DNA of 64,000 nt from Tricholoma matsutake (taxonomy: Eukaryota > Basidiomycota > Agaricomycetes > Agaricales > Tricholomataceae). This document shows positions 56,411 through 64,000 of the stretch, piece by piece; position 1 is the first letter of the stretch, and each line of letters begins with the position of its first letter. The stretch covers positions 3,162,001 to 3,226,000 of the forward strand of contig AP026540.1 in the NCBI GenBank assembly GCA_026075535.2. Direction: 5' to 3'. A program made the position numbers and the translations under genes. Under the pieces are notes generated by a model. The model was not told the DNA's origin, did not search any database, and was given only the letters and a program-made list of their open reading frames with translations.

Positions 56411-56703
56411 CCCAAGCAACTGCATCAGCTACCCCTTGCTGGTTAAGTGCATTATCTGTTGGATGGCCTTGTTGGGCTTGGAGAAGCACATTGCAATGAC
56501 AACAAAAATCAAATAAATCTTCTCCTTCCAGACCTTCAGGAGTGCTGGCCCTGTTCCAGAGAGGAGAAGAAGGTTGAGAGCCAGGAGGGGTTCAAGGAAC
56601 AGGTTGTTGAGGTTGAACATGATGGCCATGGCTCTGTACTTGCTGAATCATCATTTCAGTATAGTCAGCTGCTGCCTCAGGCAAAATCCCAGACTCCCCC
56701 CCT
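56411..56703. other. upstream remainder of the gag-like relic
   Basis: Short minus-strand frames only (for example 56429-56629, hydrophobic). No motif recognised. Confidence 0.4.
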
Positions 56704-57077
56704 TAGTGTTGCCACTGGCTCAGCCGAGGTTTTTCAATAAATTGGCTATAGCATGCCAGATAAATTTTATAAATTCACCAGAATATTTGGGCATATAGAC
56801 GGGTCCATAAGCCAAGGGGTCTTCTGCCAACATTAGTTGATCCGATCAAGTGTTCCTGAATTATTTAATAAATAAATTTCAGCTTGATGGCTCAGCTTGA
56901 AATCAAAGCCAAGTAAATAAGTCAGGAACGGGGCATCGGATTGACTAAGATTGGCAGAAGATCCCTCGGCTTATGGGTTTGTCCATATGCCCAAATATTT
57001 TGGTGAATTTACAAAATTTATCTGGCATGCTGTAGTCAATTTATTGAAAAACCTCGGCTGAGCCAGTGGCAACACTA
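56704..57077. mobile_element. inverted-repeat element L (374 bp, MITE-like)
   Basis: Left TAGTGTTGCCACTGGCTCAG, right its exact complement. Arms extend about 150 bp with few differences (CCTCGGCT, CCAAATATT, GGCAGAAGAYCC). The TAGTG start suggests hAT affiliation, but the flanks (CCCCCCCT and ATCTGATT) do not match, so no target duplication is proven. Confidence 0.65.
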
Positions 57078-57104
57078 ATCTGATTCTGATTCTGATTCTG
57101 ATTC
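57078..57104. repeat. CTGATT microsatellite
   Basis: Four to five copies of a TCTGAT hexamer directly beside element L. Confidence 0.7.
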
Positions 57105-57282
57105 CCAGTACCATGGAGGTGAGAATAAAAAGTCTCCTGCAAAATTTCCCCTATTACAACCTGATTGACAAGAATGTTGCACTTCTCTGCAACTGCATGA
57201 ATGGCTTTGGTATTAAGCTCATCCTCATCATGTCAATTAGCCATCATGACAAGATAAGAAGTTGATGGTGAAGATAGGGAAC

Positions 57283-57546
57283 TGATAGGCATGAAAAAGA
57301 TGGGTGAAGCCACATATAGGTGATGAGAGGAGGAAGCAAGAATGCTGAGTGAGACTGTTTCACATACTGATCCTTCTTCAACACAGCATTGGCTACTAAA
57401 TGGTAGCACCATGTTGAAGACAGTACATGAGCAGCACACTGAAAGTGGAAGGTGATGCCCTTGTTGATAAGAATGTGGAAATGCATTTGATAAGTGCAGA
57501 GGCCTCTGAAAATACTCCTTACCCCTGGAACCTGAATTTACAATGA
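57283..57546 (+). repeat. 260-bp direct repeat, copy 2
   Basis: Partner of 55088-55347, with scattered transitions and one 3-nt difference. Confidence 0.65.
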
Positions 57547-57990
57547 ACATTGAACCCGCACAGAGATAGGTGTAGTCATGTGATTAGTTGATCTGTCCAA
57601 CGATGATTGTTGATAATGTGAGCTGTTCTCTGTCATGTTATCTATTCTCTGTATCTGTTCTCTGTATTACTTCTCTGTTCTCTGTTACTTCTCTGTATCT
57701 GTTTTCTATGTCTGTTCTCTGGGCTACATCCAGGTTACTATAAGTCTTTTCTCTGGTATGCTACTACTAGTCACCAATCTTCGACATTCTTTGATGAGAC
57801 TGTTATGCAGGGGAGACCCCTGCAGACCCCATGTGGGGCCTTTGCCTGTGGTGCTAAAGCAGGGCTTACTAATCAGAAAATAATGATGCGACATTTCTCA
57901 TTGTTATTGGTAGCAAGGAAGTGTAGTCAGTGTGAACTCGGAATACCATATGAATTCTTCCATTTCTCCTTTTTCTGGGGCATCAAAGGG
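57547..57990. other. non-coding, pyrimidine-rich tract
   Basis: 57630-57722 is a degenerate TCTCTGTTCTCTGTATCTGT repeat. No gene. Confidence 0.5.
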
Positions 57991-58003
57991 AGCAGCTGAC
58001 CTT

Positions 58004-58546
58004 TTACTGGTGCACATCTATCCTCTGCAGCCACTGCATCTGCTGTGTGTCCAATGGATGCAGGATTGGCAACACTTCTGAATACAAAGACATGGGTGTG
58101 TATTGTGACAAAATGTTTTCATAGATCTTCAGCATTCGAAGCCTTCTGAGAGTCTTGCCTAGGTTGTCTTGTGCAACCAGCATATCTTGCATCACAGTGA
58201 CTTGGGCATTCATCAAGGATGTTGAGGCGGGTGAGGTTGGTCTGTTCTGGTCTTCATGTGAGCTATTGAGCATGAGAGGGGAGGGTGGATCAATCAATTG
58301 TGAGAGCATGTTAGATGGGTTGATCGGGGATGATAGAATCTCATTGAGGCCATGCAGTATGTCAGATTGGCTTACATCATTGTCCCAAAGCATTGGATCC
58401 TCATTAGGCAGTTCATCTTCCAGTGTTGTTTCCATCATTACTATGCTGCAACCATCCCCATCACTATTTACCTGAATTGAAAACCCCTTCTTGCTATCTT
58501 CAGGAAACTAAAGAGGCTCATCCTCCCCTTCTCCAAGATCAACTGG
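58004..58546 (-). pseudogene. C-terminal part of a transposase-like gene, split by elements H and I
   Basis: Frame 58438-58004 encodes an acidic region (TLEDELPNEDPMLWDNDVSQ) and a helical end (MQDMLVAQDNLGKTLRRLRM, LSQYTPMSLYSEVLPILHPL). Upstream text 58440-58546 continues in frame with one stop. Removing H and then I with single target duplications joins it in phase to 61290-61344 (MIDNDDSDDNDQPD) and to the 62541-63066 piece, so all three are one gene. Confidence 0.65.
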
Positions 58547-58554
58547 ACTGTCAG
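58547..58554. repeat. target-site duplication of element H (left)
   Basis: ACTGTCAG, identical to 61290-61297. Confidence 0.93.
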
Positions 58555-58836
58555 TAGTATTTTAAGGTCTGGTTCAGTCCAGTTTTTAGACAATGATGGG
58601 CCACAACTGCAACCACAACCGGTTGGGACTGCACCCTCATATCTAAGTAACTGGACCAAACCACCTAGGACCGGTTCATCTCAGTCTGGTTGCGGTCCAT
58701 CAACCGATCTCAACCGGTCCCATCAAGGACCAGTTGGGACCAGTTGCTGTTGGTCTTGGCATTGGTCTGAACCAGTCTTACAATACAAAAAGTATTCTAC
58801 TAACTAATTTTTACTTTGTATTAATTACATGACACC

Positions 58837-60338
58837 CTGTGAGCAGGTGCTTGCAGCAGTGACAGGTTGCTAAATGAACAAAGAAAGAAAATATGAAGAA
58901 AGAAAAAAAGGGCCCCATTGTCTTGCATTTATAGCGAGTGGGGTCATGCCATTGTTGTGCTTGCTGGCCCCCCCACTGTTCATTGTCCCTGCGTTGTTGT
59001 TGTCCCTGTGTTGTTGTCCTCATGCTCATGGTTGTCCCTGTGTTGTTATCCCCGCTGTTCATTCATTGTCCACCCTGTTCACTCGTCATCCCTGCTGTTC
59101 ATCATTGATGATGCTCAACCCAGAAACCCAAACAAAACCTATAAAATGGTTTCAAATGATATAACACGAGTCAGAGGAAGGGTGCAAGGTGGTACTAAAT
59201 ATCACCGTCAGCAATGAGCATGAATGCAATGTGATGCAATGCTGTACAAAGTGCTGTGAAAGCTTGCGAAGAAGCTTGAAGAATTTTGAGGGTGTGCAAA
59301 GAAGTCCGAAGAATTTCAAGGGTGTGCAAAGTAGTTTTGAAGATTTTCAAGGATAGTGATGAGAATGGGGTGTGGATAGTATGAAATGGCAATGGGAGTC
59401 AAAGGTGACAAGAGATGATTGAGATGATAGGAGAGAGTTTAGAGACAGTATGACAAATTTTGAAGAAGTTCATGACAATTTGCAGAACTTTAGAGCTAAG
59501 ACAAGGTGCTGGAACTTAAGAGGGAAACTCCTGAGTCAGACTAATACAATATATGAGGGACTGATGTGACAATATATTTTTTGCTGTATAGTAATACAAG
59601 ACTATATAAGTTTTGGGGAAATAGTACTAAAAAGGAAATAAGGCCATGAGGCTCCCATGAGGCAAGGAATAAGACAATAAAGAAGTATCCAAATCACAAA
59701 ATAAATGAGAAATGATGTGAGGGGAAACATGTAGAAGCATAATATCTCAAAGATACTTGTCCTATTGTTCCAATATATCATGGAAATGTCAAAAACACTG
59801 CAATGTGTCCTAAAAAGCAAAATGTCTTGTCTCCTCATGTCTGGTGTGCTCGGAATGCAATGTGGCAATGTGTAGCAAGTGTGGAATATGTGTCTGAAGG
59901 TTGGGGGAATTGTATTATGGCAGCTGAAGGCATACGAAGAATTTCGAAGTGTTGCAAAGATTTTCAAAATATTTCAAAGAATTTTGAAGAATTTTCATGA
60001 CTTTGTAGAGGTTCATAGAACTTTGGAGGGGTTCATATGGGTTTGTAGAGCTTTGTAGAGGTCTGTAGAGACTCATAGAGCTTCGACAATGATTGTAGAT
60101 GTGTTCTCCAAGCTTGAACAACAAGGTGGACCTATCATCGTCCCTGAGTTGTCCCTGCCATTCATCATTGGTTGGCATTGTTGTTCATCGTCAGCACTTC
60201 CATCTCCCCCTATGAGCAGTGGCTCATAGGCAGGTTGGCGGTGCTGTGACATGGCGTCAGTCATCGTCCCTGGCTGCAGTTGCTGGTGCTGTCTGGAAGT
60301 GGTGGTACCTGTTGCCACCCTGCGAGCAGAGGCTCACA
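58837..60338. repeat. three hairpin motifs inside element H
   Basis: CTGTGAGC-AGGT-GCTTGCAG (58837), TATGAGC-AGTG-GCTCATA (60211-60228, perfect) and TGCGAGC-AGAG-GCTCACA (60321-60338). Same motif as in E and F. Confidence 0.75.
59106..60137 (-). mobile_element. solo LTR of the element C family (1032 bp)
   Basis: Starts TGATGATGCTCAACCC and ends GGACCTATCA. It matches the ends of the C LTRs and shares internal text (GAAACCCAAACAAAACC, ATAACACGAGTCAGAGGAAG). Flanks TCAT and TCGT differ by one transition, consistent with the 4-bp duplication seen for C. The central part is strongly diverged. Confidence 0.7.
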
Positions 60339-60419
60339 GTGGGGGCATGGGGCATGGGGCACAGGGGCAGCTCAGGGGTGTCTGGTGGGTGGGCAATGTT
60401 GTTATCAACAAATAAGAAT

Positions 60420-60472
60420 CTAAAAAAGACAGGCAGATAGTCAATGTAAAAGATTAATTATGAAAAACATAC
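60420..60472 (-). other. intron-like module 1 in H, palindrome at its donor
   Basis: GTATGTTTTTC...TTTTTTAG followed by ATTCTTATT, 53 nt. Six nt upstream of the donor is a palindrome at 60479-60509 (arms GCCCAAATGA and TCATTTGGGC). Confidence 0.6.
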
Positions 60473-60641
60473 CCTATGGCCCAAATGACATGGCTAGCAT
60501 CATTTGGGCCCACTTTGCTGTGTCATTTGGGCCCACTTTACAGGTGGGGAATGTGGTGCCATGTCATCCGCTGTTGCCAGCACAGCGTTGAGATGGTGGT
60601 GATGTGGCATGTATCATTAGGGCATGATAAACAGGTGGAAT

Positions 60642-60698
60642 CTAAAAAGAATAAAATGAATGAGTTAGTAGAAAAGAAATCAAAAAGAAAAAACTTAC
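60642..60698 (-). other. intron-like module 2 in H, palindrome at its donor
   Basis: GTAAGTTTTTTC...CTACTAACTC...CTTTTTAG followed by ATTCCACC, 57 nt. Four nt upstream of the donor is a palindrome at 60703-60733 (arms GACCCAAATG and CATTTGGGTC). Confidence 0.6.
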
Positions 60699-61289
60699 CT
60701 GGGACCCAAATGATGCTAGTCGCCATTTGGGTCTGCATTGCATTTGTTTGGCACCAGGTTGTTGTATTCATTCATTTGCATTGTTCTTGTGGGTGTTATG
60801 GGTGGTGGGTGCAAACTGAGAGTGGCTGGGTGCGGATAGAGAGTGGTGGTGGCAACACAGCATTGTTGGTGGCCATGGGAGTCATCTGGCAGATGGTGCC
60901 ACTTTTTTTTTTGGGAGCAAGCATGACCAAATGGTCCATGTGCTGCCACAGGGTATATAAACACCCACAAAATAATCTACTTTACCTCCCATCATGTCCC
61001 ATTCTCATGTGGATTCAAGTCAGATAGTATAAATAGGAATTATATTAGTATTATTATTTCTTAAAGTATATGTACTATATATACAATGTATACCACTGTG
61101 CGAAGACTGGTTGCAACTGATTGCAACTGGTTTTTGAATGGTTTTCAAATATTTTAGAATTGAGGCAACTGGCAACCCAACTAATCCCAAACTGAAGCAA
61201 CTGCAACCCATCAGTTCGGTTGCATTCAGTTGCATTCAGTTTGGTTTCAGTCATTTTTTTGGTCCATTGAACCAGACCTTTAAACACTA

Positions 61290-61297
61290 ACTGTCAG
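61290..61297. repeat. target-site duplication of element H (right)
   Basis: ACTGTCAG, identical to 58547-58554. Confidence 0.93.
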
Positions 61298-61336
61298 GCT
61301 GGTCATTGTCATCACTATCATCATTGTCAATCATCT

Positions 61337-61344
61337 CATTCAGC
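61337..61344. repeat. target-site duplication of element I (left)
   Basis: CATTCAGC, identical to 62533-62540. Confidence 0.93.
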
Positions 61345-62532
61345 TAGTGTTTGCAGGTCCAGTCCATAGGACCAAAAAAAAGACCGAAATTGGACTGAAT
61401 TGGGAAAAGACCAGACCAAAGGTCTATTTATGGATAGTGAATAGCAGGGGTCACCCACGGGTAAGTGATGGGTATGGGGTAATCAGCATGTAGCCTTTGT
61501 TTTTGTGATTCTAACGCACTAATTTTTATACCAAATGGTCAAGAATTGGCCTAGATATGCTCATTCTAAATTTAAGCACCATAGCACAACATCTGATCTC
61601 ACCCTGCCCAATCTTTCCAAAATATTTGAGGTTTTGGAGTTTTCGGGTGACATTTTTGGAAAGATTGGAGCAAGGTGAGATCAGATATTGTGCTATGGTG
61701 CTAAAATTTAGAATGAGCATATCTAGGCCAATTCTTGACCATTTGGTATAGAAATTAGTGCATTAGAATCACAAAAACAAAGGCTACATGCTGATTACCC
61801 CCATACCCATCACTTACCCGTGGGTAACCCCTGCTACTCACTATTTATGGACTGGTCTTTTGCAGTCCAGTTGCTGGTCTTTCATTTTTAAAAATATAGT
61901 AGGACCAATGAAAAACCAGTTTAAACCAGTTGCAACTGGTCTTTTGTCCCAAAGTGTGTTTGACCTTACTTCCACACATATTTACTTCATTTTCAGTCCC
62001 TGGATCATCAAAAATGGTTAAGAATTGGTTGAGATATGACCAAAAACATTTTTGTATGTATCAGAGCATTGCTTATTACCTGAGCTATAATTTTTTTTGT
62101 ACAGCTATATGACATCATAAATATAACAACAACACACCTAACCATCTGTACCATGTGATTTTACTAATTCAACAGCCCAAATGAGTTGTGACTACAAAGA
62201 CAGCTGACTCCGAAGATAGAATAGTGGCTCTCTGTCAAATCTTGGCAGAATTCCATAAAAGTTGGTAATCTATGGGGAATTACAATATCTATCCATGAAT
62301 TTAATATATTGATCATAATTATTGAGATAAATATGGGTTATTTCCTATGAAAAGATTTACAACAAAAGACTGGTCCAAACCAGTCTTTTTTTGGTCCATG
62401 GACCGATTAGGACCGGTCCTAAATGGTCTGGTTGTGGTCCCCCAATGTCTGAGTCAGTCCTAGACTGGTTGCAGTTGCTGGTTGCCCCATTTGGAAGGCA
62501 AAAACTGGACCATACTGGACCTTTAAACACTA
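61345..62532. mobile_element. hAT-like non-autonomous element I (1188 bp) carrying MITE J
   Basis: Ends TAGTGTTTGCAGGTCCAGTCC and complement of TAGTGTTTAAAGGTCCAGTAT. Perfect 8-bp duplication. Same subfamily as G. After removing J (409 bp plus duplication) it is about 770 bp, close to G. No coding capacity. Confidence 0.92.
61435..61843. mobile_element. palindromic MITE J (409 bp) inside element I
   Basis: Ends TAGTGAATAGCAGGGGTCAC and complement of TAGTGAGTAGCAGGGGTTAC. Perfect 8-bp duplication TTTATGGA (61427-61434 and 61844-61851). The arms are almost completely complementary (about 190 bp each), so both strands show a near-identical short ORF (MLILN-STIAQ-LISPC), which is an effect of symmetry and not a gene. 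Nested three deep: gene, then I, then J. Confidence 0.93.
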
Positions 62533-62540
62533 CATTCAGC
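62533..62540. repeat. target-site duplication of element I (right)
   Basis: CATTCAGC, identical to 61337-61344. Confidence 0.93.
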
Positions 62541-63066
62541 ATCTCTGCTTCTTTGCATGAGACCTCAAAGCTCATAGTGGATCTGTCAGGACTGAGGAGC
62601 TGAGGACTATTGGGAGGGGTTGTGGGTTCTCAAGGACCAGGGTGACATGACAGTGCTTGGCACATTTCAGCATAGTATTTTTTGTTGTGCTTTTCAGTCC
62701 CAAAGTTCTTGAACAAGCCAGGCATCACATTCATTATAATGATAAGAACCCACAGATCAAGGTGTGGCAGCCGTCCAGCATGGGTGTAGCCCTCGAAATA
62801 CTTATTTTTGATCTGGCCATTGAATGACTCAAGGTGATTGTTTGTTCGAGGGATGTCTTCAAGGGGCTTCTCCAGACATTTTGATGCTTCAATTGCACCA
62901 GTTTTTGACCATGCAAGCCACATGGCGCATACATGAAGGTAGCTGCTGAGAGATGACAAGAATGGTAGTCTGGCTTTTGACTGCTTTTGTGAGATAGAGT
63001 CCCACTTCTTTCCTAGTGCTTTGAAGTAATTGAGTTCAGAGTTGTATGCACATGTCAAGACCGATC
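62541..63066 (-). pseudogene. transposase-like gene (MULE-like?), central part
   Basis: Frame 63058-62630 contains PRTNNHLESFNGQIKNKYFE, GRLPHLDLWVLIIIMNVMPG and NKKYYAEMCQALSC, the text I associate with agaricomycete transposase-like proteins (TNNHxESFNGRxK is a typical stretch before the catalytic-domain end). A TGA follows GP at 62628-62630, then the frame continues (TMSFEVSCKEAEMLN) into the I insertion. The right edge is cut by LTR element D at 63067, so the N-terminal two-thirds lie outside the window. Confidence 0.62.
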
Positions 63067-63662
63067 TGTTAAGTACTGAGCTGGAGGAAGGAAGTCGTCA
63101 GATTTCTGGTTGTACCCAGACATTCAAAGTTGATAAGGGTGGATTGAGCAAGGCAGGGAACCCGATGGGAATCCGGGGCAGGGTTCACTTGATGTGCTGT
63201 ACCAAGTGGGGGGAACAGAAAGGACTTGGCTTCATCTGATAAGAAGTTGCACCCTTCTCCTCGTCAAGTATCCTAATTTCAAGACAAGGGTAAGGAGGAT
63301 GATCAGAGGTCCGGAGATTTTCCGGAGAGGATGAGCAAAAGTTTGAGATAGACTTAAGAGGGTAGTTGGAGCATAATTGGGATGGAATTAAGTGGGAGAC
63401 TTGGTTGATTTACAAACTGCTGATACAGGATGAAAGTAGCTAGCTTAAATACTAAAGGCTGGAGGTGATAGGAGTTTCTGAGGCTGTGATAATTGCAAAC
63501 TGGCTTCCAAGACAGATAACCTGAAACTGTTTTATCGAATTGGAAATGAGGGAATTTCACCTCTAGGCAGTGCTGCTGATAGGAGATGGGCTGTGATGCA
63601 AGGCAGCCAGGAAGGGGGGCAGAAAACAATCAGAAATCTGGTTGAGAGAATTGGTCTTGACA
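63067..63662 (-). repeat. 3' LTR of element D (596 bp)
   Basis: TGTTAAGTACTGAGC ... GGTCTTGACA. Its ends match B, and internal blocks are shared with B (GGACTTGGCTTCA, GTATCCTAATTTCAAG). Confidence 0.8.
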
Positions 63663-63677
63663 GTATTTCCCCCTTAG
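63663..63677 (-). other. polypurine tract of element D
   Basis: On the minus strand CTAAGGGGGAAATAC beside the LTR, the same 15 bases as in B. Confidence 0.8.
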
Positions 63678-63806
63678 TGCCAAGCCTACGAGGCACATGA
63701 AGGTTCAAATCCAAATCAGAAAATTATTTCTTCTTTGTTGATTTTGATGGGGTTCCCAGGTCTTCCTACAACCACCACCAACACTCCACTACTCCCTTTG
63801 ACACAG

Positions 63807-64000
63807 ATGTCCTCCATCCCCTCATACACGGAAAAGATAGTGGCCATCAAGGCCCAGCAGGAGCAGTTGATGGAAGAGCTCTGGTTGGAAGAAGAGGCTA
63901 GGGAGGCTGAGGAGCACTGAGCAGCAGAGGAGGCTGCCAGAGTGGAGGCAGCTAGGGTGGAGGCAGAGAAAAAGGCTGCAGAGGAGGAATGGAAAAAGGC
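63807..64000 (+). pseudogene. antisense ORF of element D, 5' part
   Basis: ATG 63807 (MSSIPSYTEKIVAIKAQQEQ) opens the same coiled-coil, Glu/Ala-rich protein as 18168-19171 in B. A TGA at about 63918 stands where B has Trp (EEHW), consistent with TGG to TGA. The frame then continues (AAEEAARVEAARVEAEKKAA) to the window edge. Confidence 0.65.

Larger units (their letters stand above)
58555..61289. mobile_element. hAT-like non-autonomous element H (2735 bp) carrying a solo LTR
   Basis: Ends TAGTATTTTAAGGTCTGGTTC and complement of TAGTGTTTAAAGGTCTGGTTC. Perfect 8-bp duplication. Inside are three hairpin motifs (58837, 60211, 60321), two minus-strand intron-like modules and a C-family solo LTR (59106-60137). 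Without that LTR it is about 1.7 kb. No transposase is seen; a 183-residue plus frame at 60476-61027 has no recognisable motif and contains the modules antisense. Confidence 0.9.
63067..64000 (-). mobile_element. Ty3/gypsy element D, B-like, 3' end only (runs off the window)
   Basis: LTR at 63067-63662, then a purine tract identical in sense to that of B, then an antisense ORF on the plus strand. Orientation is minus, as for B. The left flank is CGATC (63062-63066); its partner would lie beyond the window. Confidence 0.85.

Noticed and set aside
55088..57546. A complete LTR retrotransposon bounded by the 260-bp repeats
   Set aside because: No target duplication, no clear TG/CA borders, no purine tract; kept as direct repeats only.
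61526..61751. Two overlapping ORFs on opposite strands with nearly the same protein
   Set aside because: They are the two arms of palindromic MITE J; symmetry explains the likeness.

Overview
This window is fungal, most likely an agaricomycete (Basidiomycota). The protein-coding genes carry many introns of about 47-78 nt with GT...AG borders. Most of the rest is repeats: chromodomain Ty3/gypsy retrotransposons, a Tc1/mariner element, hAT-like elements and relics of KDZ-associated genes typical of mushroom-forming fungi. All assignments come from reading the sequence; no database search was possible, so species is not claimed.

Layout. 1-1.8 kb: no confident gene, one possible partial exon. 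1.84-3.66 kb: a decayed repeat-family ORF. 3.69-29.0 kb: a KDZ-associated CxC5/CxC6-type gene on the minus strand, split by a gypsy element (A, 4041-26976, target duplication ATGCC). A was itself hit by a hAT-like element (E, 6600-9701), a gag-only long-LTR element (C, 10509-16576, carrying a Tc1 element at 12150-13425) and a second gypsy element (B, 17327-25049). 29.0-34.2 kb: non-coding with inverted repeats and a second hAT-like element (F, 31512-33694).

34.2-46.6 kb is the gene island: a membrane-anchored fungal protein, a kinase-ankyrin gene, a HeLo-domain pseudokinase, a short-chain dehydrogenase relic, a 12-exon mitochondrial glutamyl-tRNA synthetase and a 7-exon RTA1-like membrane protein. 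The kinase-ankyrin and HeLo genes resemble fungal regulated-cell-death or allorecognition genes.

47-64 kb: foldbacks, a third gypsy element on the plus strand (K, 48183-55026, target duplication CTAAG) interrupted by a solo LTR and a hAT-like element (G), a gag-like relic, and a transposase-like gene on the minus strand broken by hAT-like elements H (58555-61289) and I (61345-62532) and by the start of a B-like gypsy element (D, from 63067).

The most unusual material is the hAT-like family (E, F, G, H, I). All five have matching TAGTRTTTR-type termini and perfect 8-bp target duplications. The three long members carry 14 copies of a short hairpin whose stem bases covary, and repeated intron-like modules in which a 7-10 bp exonic palindrome sits 4-6 nt before a 5' splice site. 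I see no transposase in them. A second theme is decay by CpG deamination: the two 706-bp LTRs of B differ at about 36 positions, all transitions that fit CpG to TpG/CpA, and even its target duplication has decayed this way.
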